Assembly: GCA_902796285.1 (NCBI GenBank)
Contig: CADBOH010000124.1
Span: forward strand, 1-15,290
Length of the DNA stretch: 15,290 nt
Source of the DNA: an uncultured Eubacteriales bacterium
GTDB lineage: Bacteria; Bacillota; Clostridia; Christensenellales; UBA1242
Reading direction: 5' to 3'
The notes under the pieces are model-generated. The model was not told the origin of the DNA. It was given only the letters and a program-made list of their open reading frames with translations, and searched no databases. Shown here piece after piece: positions 1-6,335 of this stretch; the stretch's first letter is position 1; each line of letters begins with the position of its first letter. The position numbers and the translations under genes were made by a program.

Positions 1-186
1 AATGGCTGGAAGTCAACTAAGGGAGAAGTTTTAAATGTTGACCTATGGAAAAGATTGGTTGCACAAACTGAAAAGCACGAAATTATTTGGCATAAAGTAA
101 AAGGCCATGCAGACAACGAAAACAACAACAGGTGTGATGCAATCGCAAGAGGTGAGATTGATAAACTAAGAAAAAATGCAGAGTGA
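1..186 (+). CDS. rnhA: Ribonuclease HI, C-terminal part (5' end outside window)
   Basis: The window opens inside this gene; frame 1 is open from base 1 to a TGA at 184-186, giving the last 61 residues. They contain the RNase HI C-terminal signature: a Trp, then KVKGHAD, then NNNRCDAIA. The His of KGHA (visible residue 36) and the Asp of RCD (residue 46) are ten residues apart, the same spacing as the catalytic His and Asp at the end of E. coli RNase HI. The family cleaves the RNA strand of RNA-DNA hybrids, removing R-loops and primer remnants in the cytoplasm. The gene converges on the DUF4364 gene, and its last codons lie inside the shared terminator hairpin. The start and the first catalytic carboxylates are not visible, so integrity of the whole gene is unknown. 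Confidence 0.9.
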   Translation, partial: NGWKSTKGEVLNVDLWKRLVAQTEKHEIIWHKVKGHADNENNNRCDAIARGEIDKLRKNAE

Positions 187-200
187 CATCTGCATTTTTT
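171..200. terminator. Bidirectional terminator shared by rnhA and the DUF4364 gene
   Basis: A perfect 11-bp inverted repeat, AAAAAATGCAG (171-181) and CTGCATTTTTT (190-200), encloses an 8-nt loop. Read on plus, the hairpin ends in a T run after rnhA; read on minus, the A run becomes a T run after the DUF4364 gene. It contains the rnhA stop codon (184-186, in the loop) and touches the minus-strand stop codon (199-201). Confidence 0.85.
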
Positions 201-756
201 AGTCAATATTAATTAATTTTTCATAAATAAGTTCGTAAATGCTTGGAGCGTTTGTTTTCCATTTGTGTATTGCTTCATTTGCTGCTTGACGGGAAGGAGC
301 TTTGATGTTTAAAGAAAACATTGGAGTAGTTATGAGTGGCTCATAAATTTTTAATTCAACATTATATGATCCATCCTCATTTTTAGAGTAGGTTGCACTA
401 TATTCCTGAGAAGACTTAACTGTTAACCTGTTTGCTTGAAGGAAACTTGATATTTCTTCTCTCTTTGATAGTGGGATCCTTCTATAAAGGTGTGACAAAC
501 ACTCTCTACCTTCATATGTCAATGCAAATAATTCTTTGCCTTCTTGCTCGTCACCAATAGTGTATAAAAGTTTGCTATCAACTAAATCGTGGATGATAGC
601 TTTGCAATCCATATAGTTTTTAATCCAAATGTTTTTTACTGAACAAATATCTAAGATAGAGTCTTCTGTAAGAGGTATTTCCATTTTATCAATTACAAAC
701 AACATGGTTAACTTATCAGAAACAATTTGTTCTTTATCTGTGAGTATTTTTTCCAT
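199..756 (-). CDS. DUF4364 family protein
   Basis: 185 residues. The N-terminal pattern SDKLTMLFVIDKMEIPLT, followed by a helix-rich region and LTYEGRECL, matches my memory of the clostridial DUF4364 family. That family is thought to be winged-helix-like, but its role is not established. The C-terminal half looks like alternating beta strands ending in a helix. Length is normal for the family. The ATG at 754-756 is the first start in the frame and has no Shine-Dalgarno sequence; the -10 box lies only 7 bases upstream, so the mRNA may be leaderless. The next Met (residue 18) also lacks a ribosome binding site. The gene diverges from the unknown gene at 847 and converges on rnhA. A DNA-binding or regulatory role is inference only. 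Confidence 0.75.
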   Translation of the reverse strand: MEKILTDKEQIVSDKLTMLFVIDKMEIPLTEDSILDICSVKNIWIKNYMDCKAIIHDLVDSKLLYTIGDEQEGKELFALTYEGRECLSHLYRRIPLSKREEISSFLQANRLTVKSSQEYSATYSKNEDGSYNVELKIYEPLITTPMFSLNIKAPSRQAANEAIHKWKTNAPSIYELIYEKLINID

Positions 757-763
757 ACAATAT

Positions 764-791
764 ATTATAACAAGTTTTTTTAAAAAATCAA
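764..791 (-). promoter_or_regulatory. Sigma-A type promoter of the DUF4364 gene
   Basis: On the minus strand, TTGATT (791-786), a 16-base spacer and a perfect TATAAT (769-764). The -10 box ends 7 bases before the ATG, which places the predicted transcription start at or within a base or two of the start codon. Confidence 0.7.
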
Positions 792-798
792 TTTTTTG

Positions 799-827
799 TT
801 TACATTTTTTAATTAATATGCTAAAAT
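799..827 (+). promoter_or_regulatory. Sigma-A type promoter of the gene at 847
   Basis: TTTACA (799-804), a 17-base spacer and TAAAAT (822-827). The predicted start is near 834, giving a very short leader that carries AGTGAGG just before the ATG. It is divergent from the DUF4364 promoter; the two -35 boxes are 7 bases apart. Confidence 0.7.
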
Positions 828-846
828 CATGCTAAGTGAGGTTTAA

Positions 847-1566
847 ATGGAAACTGATAACAAAGAAACATTTATCGCTGCATGTGATGATTTAATAACT
901 TGTAAATATCTTGTTGCGGAATATAAAATTCAAAAATTATTACAAGAACTTGCTAAATGTGAAGATGCTTGTAATCTAATTGGTGATTGCCTTGAAGAAT
1001 ACAACAGAGAAAGAGAATTTTCAAAAACATTTGTGAAAAATACATATGGTGATTTTGTGTGCGTTATGCCTGAGGAAGAATATAAAATTATAGCATGCGT
1101 TTTTTGCACACTAGTTGATATTGATAACAAAAAAATAGATTTCACTGATTTTATTAAGCGATTCTTTGGAGCAGATGAAAATCCTTTTGATGCTTTTGTT
1201 TCAACAATGATAATTCCATTTAGAAATCTTATGGCTGAAGCATTTGGATATCCTAAGATTAATTTGACTGGTGAAGAGGAAATTCCAGAAGAACAAGAAG
1301 CAGATGTGGAAAAGAAAGAAGATACGGGAGTAGAGGATGACAAATTTGTTTCTGTTCAAAAACTTGCTGTTCAAATTTTAAGTGAACTTCAGTTTACAAG
1401 ACAGGATGCAGATGTAGTTGATGTTGAGCAGATTTGCAAGGCTCTTGTAAAAACAACAGAACTAAAAGATGAAGATGTTACTGCTGCTCTTGCAAAATCA
1501 TTAAGATTTTATAGAGTTAAGTTAGTTAAGCTTTTAATGAAAGAAATTTATGACATGTTTGAATAA
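847..1566 (+). CDS. Acidic protein of unknown function
   Basis: 239 residues that I do not recognise. There is no signal peptide or membrane segment. The first ~135 residues look helical, with scattered Cys residues (13, 19, 38, 42, 48, 72, 84 and 86 approximately) that do not form a clear zinc motif. Residues ~141-165 are a Glu/Asp/Lys-rich, low-complexity linker. A second helical module (~165-239) ends in a basic-hydrophobic helix (RFYRVKLVKLLMKEIYDMFE). The start is well set: AGTGAGG at 835-841, five bases before the ATG, with a good promoter upstream. A hairpin terminator follows directly, so it is a single-gene transcript. It is divergent from the DUF4364 gene, but sharing a function with it would be a guess. 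Confidence 0.85.
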   Translation: METDNKETFIAACDDLITCKYLVAEYKIQKLLQELAKCEDACNLIGDCLEEYNREREFSKTFVKNTYGDFVCVMPEEEYKIIACVFCTLVDIDNKKIDFTDFIKRFFGADENPFDAFVSTMIIPFRNLMAEAFGYPKINLTGEEEIPEEQEADVEKKEDTGVEDDKFVSVQKLAVQILSELQFTRQDADVVDVEQICKALVKTTELKDEDVTAALAKSLRFYRVKLVKLLMKEIYDMFE

Positions 1567-1582
1567 AATTAACCATGAAATT

Positions 1583-1606
1583 AGCTCGGCAAATGGCCGA
1601 GCTTTT
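1583..1606 (+). terminator. Intrinsic terminator after the gene at 847
   Basis: AGCTCGGC (1583-1590) pairs with GCCGAGCT (1596-1603) around a 5-nt loop, followed by TTTTA. It is GC-rich for this region. It lies just past the stop codon of the converging YlbJ-like gene (1605-1607), but on the minus strand the hairpin is followed only by AATTTC, so it should end transcription mainly in the plus direction. Confidence 0.85.
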
Positions 1607-2525
1607 ATAACATTATTAAACAAAGTAATGCACAGATTAATGAGGCAAGTATAGCGTGTGTAAGTTTTTGTAAAATAAAAAGCTTCGTTGGCATTTTTAG
1701 TTTGGTTAACATTGTAAGAGACTGCAAAATTGTTGATATTCCTCCAAAGCTGATAAGAAAGGTGCAAATTAATGGCTGCCAAATCCCTTTAATTATGGTT
1801 GATACATCAAGGCATCCTTTGGTTATTTCAATCACTCCTTCTGCTATTGGCAGCAGCGGCTCTGGGAGAATATTAAAGATTGGCTGAAAACTTGCTATTA
1901 CAACAAAAAATATTGAAATTATAACACCAATAGAAAGCACACTTGTTAAACTATCATAAACTATGTCAGCAAGGTCAGTTTTGGTATCAGCAATAAAGCT
2001 TTCAGTCTGTTTGTCATTTTTGGCTTTTAAATTTCTATATAATAGTCCATTTAAAAGTGCTCCTATGATGTGTGAAATAAAAATTAAATATCCATAAATT
2101 TGATTTTTAAGCATTCCAATTCCAACCGCACCAATTATAAACATTGGACCAGAAGTTGAGCAAAAACTCAACATTTTAAATGCATCAGATTTTGAGATTT
2201 GACCACTTTGATATAAGTCTGCAGTTAATTTTGCACCTAGTGGATATCCAGAAATTGCACTCATCAAAAAAACATAAGATGAAATTGGAGGTGTTTTAAA
2301 TAAGGTTTTGCAAGGCTTTTGAAATGGTGATGATAGTTTGTGTGTTACACCGGTTATTGATAAAATTTTTGTAAAAAAAACGAACGGCAAAATACATGGG
2401 AGAACGTTAAAAGCCCAAACGCTAATGCCATCTAGAGTTTTTTGTATATATAGTTGTGGAAAAATTATCATGCTTAATAATATATAAACAACCAAAATCG
2501 ACATCAAAACGTTGTGTTTTTTCAT
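1605..2525 (-). CDS. ylbJ: YlbJ-like integral membrane protein (nucleoside-recognition/GATE domain)
   Basis: 306 residues from the ATG at 2523-2525. The protein is highly hydrophobic, with about eight likely membrane segments; the first spans residues ~6-24. Two Gly/Pro/Ser-rich motifs typical of the YlbJ/nucleoside-recognition family are present: SAISGYPLGAKLTADLY and STSGPMFIIGAVGIGML. YlbJ of Bacillus is a sporulation membrane protein; its substrate is unknown. The frame stays open to a TTG at 2549, but GGAG at 2533-2536 sits 7 bases before the ATG and points to the shorter start. As I recall, Bacillus YlbJ is nearer 400 residues, so this is a compact member. In many Clostridia ylbJ precedes pta on the same strand; here it is divergent from pta. 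No clear promoter was recognised. Confidence 0.75.
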   Translation of the reverse strand: MKKHNVLMSILVVYILLSMIIFPQLYIQKTLDGISVWAFNVLPCILPFVFFTKILSITGVTHKLSSPFQKPCKTLFKTPPISSYVFLMSAISGYPLGAKLTADLYQSGQISKSDAFKMLSFCSTSGPMFIIGAVGIGMLKNQIYGYLIFISHIIGALLNGLLYRNLKAKNDKQTESFIADTKTDLADIVYDSLTSVLSIGVIISIFFVVIASFQPIFNILPEPLLPIAEGVIEITKGCLDVSTIIKGIWQPLICTFLISFGGISTILQSLTMLTKLKMPTKLFILQKLTHAILASLICALLCLIML

Positions 2526-2532
2526 AATTATG

Positions 2533-2536
2533 CTCC
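2533..2536 (-). promoter_or_regulatory. Ribosome binding site setting the ylbJ start
   Basis: On the minus strand GGAG lies 7 bases upstream of ATG 2525-2523. The upstream TTG (2549) has no comparable site, so the ATG is preferred. Confidence 0.7.
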
Positions 2537-2542
2537 AAAGAT

Positions 2543-2571
2543 TTGACAATAATATCTTAATCTAATATAAT
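2543..2571 (+). promoter_or_regulatory. Strong sigma-A promoter of pta-ackA
   Basis: A consensus promoter: TTGACA (2543-2548), 17-base spacer, TATAAT (2566-2571). The predicted start is near 2578. It lies within the 5' region of the divergent ylbJ gene, with its -35 box 6 bases from the ylbJ ribosome binding site. Confidence 0.88.
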
Positions 2572-2641
2572 AAAAAATGTATTTAAATAGATACAAAACA
2601 GACAAGCTTATATTACAATTTATTCTGTTTAACCAATTTTT

Positions 2642-2649
2642 AGAAGGGG
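2642..2649 (+). promoter_or_regulatory. Ribosome binding site setting the pta GTG start
   Basis: AGAAGGGG lies 8 bases before GTG 2658-2660. The in-frame ATG at 2577 sits at or before the predicted transcription start and has no ribosome binding site. Confidence 0.75.
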
Positions 2650-2657
2650 TAAAATTA

Positions 2658-3641
2658 GTGAAAGAAAAAAAAATATTCAAACAAGCCAAACTGTTGCAAA
2701 AAAGTATTGTTTTTCCAGAAGCAAGTTTTAGTGACAGAACAATCGAGGCAGTAAAATATATTCAAAAAAAATCTATAGCCAAGCCTATACTTATAGGAGA
2801 TGAAAGTGCGCTAATATTAAGAGATAAAACCTTGGCAGATTTTCAAATTATCAGTCCAAAAACTTTTCAGGCAAAGGATGAGTTAGTAAAACATCTTTAT
2901 CAAAAGCGCAAAGAGAAAGGCTTAACGCTTCAAGAAGCTGAAGAGCTAGTGCAAGATCCATATTATTTTGCGACATTGCTTGTTGAAATGGGCTATGCGG
3001 ATGGAATGGTTGCCGGTGCGGAAGAAACAACCGCAAGAACCATTAGACCAGCTTTTCAAATAATTAAAGCACGCAAAAAAAACGGGATTATTTCATCAAG
3101 TTTTCTTGTATACGGAGAGAATAAATTTTTAAATGATAGGGCAATTTTGCTGGCGGATTGTGCAATTAATAAGCACCCAAACGAAGATGAGCTTTTTCAA
3201 ATAGCATGTCAAAGCGTTGAAACGTATTTAAGCTTGGGCCTCAAAGATCCAAAAGTTGCATTTCTTTCATTTTCAACTAATGGCTCCGCCGATGATGAAA
3301 CTGTTAGGATTGTGAAAGCAGCCGCTGAAAAATTTAGAAAAAAAGGCTACGTGTGTGATGGGGACATTCAATTTGATGCTGCTATAAATGAAAATGTGGC
3401 AAAAATAAAGTGCCCACAAAGTCCACTTAAAGGGGATGCAAACATCTTGATTTTCCCTGATTTAAATAGTGGGAATATATGTTATAAAGCGATTGAGTAT
3501 ATTGGTGGTTTAAATGCTGTTGGGCCAATTTTGCAAGGGCTTAATAAGCCTGTTAACGACTTATCTAGGGGTTGCAGCGTCGAAGATATTGTACTTTTAA
3601 CAGCAATTACTGTTTTGCAAACAATTAAGGAGGAAAAATAA
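2658..3641 (+). CDS. pta: Phosphate acetyltransferase
   Basis: Converts acetyl-CoA plus phosphate to acetyl phosphate and CoA in the cytoplasm, the first step of the acetate branch of fermentation. From the GTG at 2658 the protein is 327 residues, the usual size of a stand-alone clostridial Pta; starting at ATG 2577 would add 27 residues that do not look like the family N-terminus. Family landmarks in order are: SIVFPEASFSDRTIEAV near the N-terminus, GYADGMVAGAEETTARTIRP, FLSFSTNGSADDETV, GDIQFDAAIN, and PDLNSGNICYKAIEYIGG near the C-terminus. The TAA stop overlaps the ackA ATG by one base, so the two genes are an operon and probably translationally coupled. Phosphate butyryltransferase is a related alternative, but pairing with ackA and the motifs favour Pta. 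Confidence 0.93.
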   Translation: MKEKKIFKQAKLLQKSIVFPEASFSDRTIEAVKYIQKKSIAKPILIGDESALILRDKTLADFQIISPKTFQAKDELVKHLYQKRKEKGLTLQEAEELVQDPYYFATLLVEMGYADGMVAGAEETTARTIRPAFQIIKARKKNGIISSSFLVYGENKFLNDRAILLADCAINKHPNEDELFQIACQSVETYLSLGLKDPKVAFLSFSTNGSADDETVRIVKAAAEKFRKKGYVCDGDIQFDAAINENVAKIKCPQSPLKGDANILIFPDLNSGNICYKAIEYIGGLNAVGPILQGLNKPVNDLSRGCSVEDIVLLTAITVLQTIKEEK

Positions 3642-4837
3642 TGAAAATATTAGTTATAAATGCAGGGAGCTCATCTTTAAAATATCAACTTCTTGACATG
3701 AAAGATGAAAAGGTTATAGCAAAAGGAAATTGTGAGAGAATCGGGATTGACGGTCACTTCACATACAAAGCAAATGGAAAGGTTTTTGAAACTGATATTC
3801 CATTCCCAACACATGACGAAGCGTTGAGAACTGTTTTAAAATATCTTGCTGATAAAGAAATGGGAGTTATTTCATCTGTTGATGAAATTGACGCTGTTGG
3901 CCATAGAGTTCTCCATGGTGGTGAAGTTTTCACAGAGTCTGTCAAAGTTGACGACAAGGTGCTTGAAGAACTTGATAAATTAGTTCCGCTTGGGCCACTT
4001 CATATGCCTGCAAATATTGGTGGAATTAGAACTTGCATGAAAATTATGCCAAATGTAACACATGTTGCAATTTTTGATACCGAATTTCATGCTACTATGC
4101 CTGCATATTCTTATAGATATGCTATCCCAAAAAATGCATATACAGATTGGAAAATAAGAAAATATGGCTTCCATGGAACTAGTCACAAATATATTACAAG
4201 CGTGCTTACTAAACTTGTTGGTAAAAATAAAAAGTTTATTATTTGCCATATTGGAAATGGAGCATCAGTATCTGCTGTTAAAGACGGCAAGTGTATAAAT
4301 ACATCAATGGGGCTTACTCCGCTTGAAGGTTTAGTAATGGGAACAAGATCTGGTGATATTGATCCGTCTGCTTTGCAAGTTATCATGAAAAACACAGGCA
4401 AGAATATTGACCAAGCGATAAACTATCTTAATAAGGAGAGTGGACTTTTGGGTGTTAGCGGAATTTCTGCAGATATAAGAGACGTTCAAAAGGCAGTTGC
4501 CGAAGGCAATGAAGATGCAAAACTTGCGGTAGATATGTTCTGTCACAGAGTTAAAATGTATATTGGCGAATATGTAGCAGATCTTAATGGTGTTGATGCA
4601 ATTGCATTTTCAGCGGGAACAGGGGAAAATAGACCTGAAATAAGAGAACAAATTCTTGAGAACCTAGATTGGCTTGGAATCGAACTTGATAAGAAAAAGA
4701 ACAATAATTTTGTAAGGGGAGAAATTTTTGATATTACAGGCAAAAAATCTAGATGTAAAGTTTACATTATCCCAACTGATGAAGAGCTTATGATGGCAAG
4801 AGATACAAAAGCTATCGTTGAAAGAAATAAAAAATAA
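3641..4837 (+). CDS. ackA: Acetate kinase
   Basis: 398 residues, full length for the family. Catalyses acetyl phosphate + ADP to acetate + ATP, yielding ATP by substrate-level phosphorylation. Visible ASKHA-fold motifs: NAGSSSLKY (residues 7-15), GHRVLHGG (87-94), FDTEFHATMP with the likely catalytic Asp at 146, YGFHGTSHK with His178, HIGNGAS (203-209), MGTRSGDIDP with Arg236, and PTDEELMMARDT with Glu381/Glu382. These match the ligand residues known from acetate kinases. A strong AAGGAGG at 3627-3633 lies within the end of pta, and the ATG shares a base with the pta stop. No hairpin follows, so some transcription may run on into rpmF. DUF177 (YceD), often found between ackA and rpmF in Clostridia, is absent. 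Confidence 0.97.
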   Translation: MKILVINAGSSSLKYQLLDMKDEKVIAKGNCERIGIDGHFTYKANGKVFETDIPFPTHDEALRTVLKYLADKEMGVISSVDEIDAVGHRVLHGGEVFTESVKVDDKVLEELDKLVPLGPLHMPANIGGIRTCMKIMPNVTHVAIFDTEFHATMPAYSYRYAIPKNAYTDWKIRKYGFHGTSHKYITSVLTKLVGKNKKFIICHIGNGASVSAVKDGKCINTSMGLTPLEGLVMGTRSGDIDPSALQVIMKNTGKNIDQAINYLNKESGLLGVSGISADIRDVQKAVAEGNEDAKLAVDMFCHRVKMYIGEYVADLNGVDAIAFSAGTGENRPEIREQILENLDWLGIELDKKKNNNFVRGEIFDITGKKSRCKVYIIPTDEELMMARDTKAIVERNKK

Positions 4838-4859
4838 TAAAAACAATTAATAAAAACAC

Positions 4860-4888
4860 TTGACAAAATATAATCAAATAATTATAAT
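4860..4888 (+). promoter_or_regulatory. Strong sigma-A promoter of rpmF
   Basis: TTGACA (4860-4865), a 17-base spacer and TATAAT (4883-4888), both at consensus. The predicted start is near 4895. A strong AAGGAGG (4910-4916) follows before the rpmF ATG, as expected for a highly expressed ribosomal protein. Confidence 0.88.
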
Positions 4889-4921
4889 TGATTAGCAAGA
4901 TGTAATTTTAAGGAGGAAGAA

Positions 4922-5113
4922 ATGGCAGTACCAAAACATAAGGTTTCAAAAGCAAGAAGAAATACAAGACACTCAGCAAACTCAGTTGCAGTTATGCCAA
5001 CTCTTGTTGAATGCCCAAAATGTCATGAACTCAAAAAACCACACACTGTATGCAAGAAGTGTGGAACCTATAAGGGCGAAGTTGTTATTGAAAATAAAGA
5101 AAACAAAAAATAG
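4922..5113 (+). CDS. rpmF: Ribosomal protein bL32
   Basis: 63 residues, the usual size. The N-terminus MAVPKHKVSKARRNTRHS is the family hallmark. Two Cys pairs, CPKC and CKKC, form the zinc-ribbon of the Cys4 form of bL32 (many bacteria also carry or use Cys-free forms). It is a structural component of the large ribosomal subunit near the peptidyl-transferase region. The gene has its own consensus promoter, a strong ribosome binding site five bases before the ATG, and a strong terminator, so it can act as a one-gene unit between ackA and plsX. Confidence 0.97.
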   Translation: MAVPKHKVSKARRNTRHSANSVAVMPTLVECPKCHELKKPHTVCKKCGTYKGEVVIENKENKK

Positions 5114-5123
5114 TATCATAATC

Positions 5124-5155
5124 AAAAGTCTTCACTGTAAAGTGAAGGCTTTTTT
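5124..5155 (+). terminator. Intrinsic terminator after rpmF
   Basis: Arms at 5124-5136 and 5141-5153, with core CTTCACT/AGTGAAG and loop GTAA; one G-U pair lies in the lower stem, and a T run (5150-5155) forms the 3' arm and tail. Confidence 0.92.
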
Positions 5156-5180
5156 GTTATATAATAAACTTGAATAATGC

Positions 5181-5221
5181 TATATATTGTGCCTAGTATA
5201 ACATCCAAAATACAATATATA
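5181..5221. repeat. 10-bp perfect inverted repeat upstream of plsX
   Basis: TATATATTGT (5181-5190) and ACAATATATA (5212-5221) are perfect inverted copies separated by 21 bases. No T run follows, so it is not a terminator. Weak promoter-like boxes (TTGAAT 5170-5175 and TAGTAT 5194-5199) overlap it. It could be an operator or a chance AT-rich palindrome. The rest of the 5156-5324 gap holds only the plsX promoter region. Confidence 0.4.
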
Positions 5222-5259
5222 CAAAACTAAATTCAATTTGTTTTTTCAAAATAAAATTG

Positions 5260-5302
5260 TTGCAAATATTTTTGTTTTTTGCTATTATATTTTTGTTATA
5301 AT
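5260..5302 (+). promoter_or_regulatory. Promoter region of plsX-rnc-smc-ftsY (two overlapping candidates)
   Basis: Candidate 1 is TTGCAA (5260-5265), a 17-base spacer and TATTAT (5283-5288). Candidate 2 is an extended -10, TG-T-TATAAT (5294-5302), without a good -35. Either starts transcription shortly before TTTGGAG (5313-5319), the plsX ribosome binding site. The sequence does not say which is used. Confidence 0.6.
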
Positions 5303-5324
5303 GTAAATTATATTTGGAGTTATT

Positions 5325-6332
5325 ATGAAGATTGTTATTGATGCGTTTGGTGGAGATAACGCACCTATTGAAATTGTTGAGGGCGCATTATTAGGATTAA
5401 AAAAGCATAAAGGTCTTAAAGTTGTGTTGTGCGGAGACGAAAACAAAATTAAAGAGATATTAAATGGACGGGAAGAAAGGGTTGAAATTGTAAATGCAAC
5501 CGAGGTTATTGTGAATACTGATCATCCTACAGAGGCAATTAGAAAAAAGAAAGACTCTTCACTTGTGCGTGCATTTGATGTTTTAAAGGAAAATGATGAT
5601 GTAATTGGACTTGTTAGTGCTGGGAGTACTGGTGCAGTGCTTGCAGGAGCAATAATGAAGATTGGGAGAATAAGAGGAATTTCAAGGCCTGCACTTGCTC
5701 CAATTTTGCCAACCAAAAAGGATAGTGATGTCATGATTGTTGATAGTGGGGCAAATGTAGATTGTAAGCCGGTTAACCTTGTTCATTTTGCACTCATGGG
5801 ATCTGCTTATTACTCAATTATTTACAACAAAGAAAATCCAAGAGTTGCTTTATTAAATAATGGTGCTGAGGAGGGTAAAGGTAATGAACTTGTTAAAGAA
5901 ACCTACCCACTTCTTCAACAAGCGCCAGTTAATTTTATCGGCAACAGGGAAGGAATTGATTTTATGTCCGGTGAAGTTGATGTTATGGTAGCAGATGGAT
6001 TTGCTGGAAACGCGCTATTAAAAGGTACAGAAGGGTGTGCGGTTGCTATTCTTTCGATTTTAAAGCATGGAATAAAGTCTAGTTTTTGGAGTAAAATTGG
6101 CTATCTGTTTATGAGAAAGACATTTAAAAAACTCAAAAACAGAATTGATATTTTAGGCAAGCATGGTGGTTCTCCTTTATTGGGATGTAAAAAGCTTGTT
6201 GTTAAAAACCATGGATCATGTAAGCGACAAAATATTGCATCTTCAATTGACCAAACAATTATGCTTTATGAAAATAAATTAAATGAAAGAATTGAAGAGG
6301 CTCTTGCAAAAATAAACCTTGAAAGTGAGTAA
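5325..6332 (+). CDS. plsX: Phosphate acyltransferase PlsX
   Basis: 335 residues, full length. PlsX makes acyl-phosphate from acyl-ACP, feeding PlsY in the first acylation of glycerol-3-phosphate; it is a peripheral membrane enzyme of phospholipid synthesis. Landmarks are the N-terminal MKIVIDAFGGDNAP, then LVSAGSTGAVLAGA, DSGANVDCKPVNLVHFALMG, LLNNGAEEGKGNELVKETY, FIGNREGIDFMSGEVDVMVADGFAGN and a C-terminal GGSPLLGCKKLVVKNHGS stretch. TTTGGAG precedes the ATG by 5 bases. It heads a run with rnc, smc and ftsY; rnc begins 4 bases after its stop. The acyl carrier protein gene acpP, which commonly sits between plsX and rnc, is missing here. No FapR operator was recognised upstream. Confidence 0.96.
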   Translation: MKIVIDAFGGDNAPIEIVEGALLGLKKHKGLKVVLCGDENKIKEILNGREERVEIVNATEVIVNTDHPTEAIRKKKDSSLVRAFDVLKENDDVIGLVSAGSTGAVLAGAIMKIGRIRGISRPALAPILPTKKDSDVMIVDSGANVDCKPVNLVHFALMGSAYYSIIYNKENPRVALLNNGAEEGKGNELVKETYPLLQQAPVNFIGNREGIDFMSGEVDVMVADGFAGNALLKGTEGCAVAILSILKHGIKSSFWSKIGYLFMRKTFKKLKNRIDILGKHGGSPLLGCKKLVVKNHGSCKRQNIASSIDQTIMLYENKLNERIEEALAKINLESE

Positions 6333-6335
6333 AAA

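Noticed and set aside
930..1343. 137-codon Ser-rich frame on the minus strand
   Set aside because: It is antisense to the well-supported gene at 847-1566, and its Ser-rich composition is what the reverse of Glu/Asp/Lys-rich coding gives. There is no promoter or ribosome binding site.
2596..2630. Hairpin in the pta leader (AAACAGA/TCTGTTT)
   Set aside because: It is only 7 AT-rich base pairs around a 21-nt loop, without riboswitch-like conserved sequence; probably chance.
2577..2657. In-frame ATG at 2577 as the pta start
   Set aside because: It lies at or before the predicted transcription start (near 2578), has no ribosome binding site, and adds 27 residues unlike the Pta family; GTG 2658 has AGAAGGGG at good spacing.
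5181..5221. FapR operator upstream of plsX
   Set aside because: The inverted repeat does not match the TTAGTACC-type FapR site as I know it.
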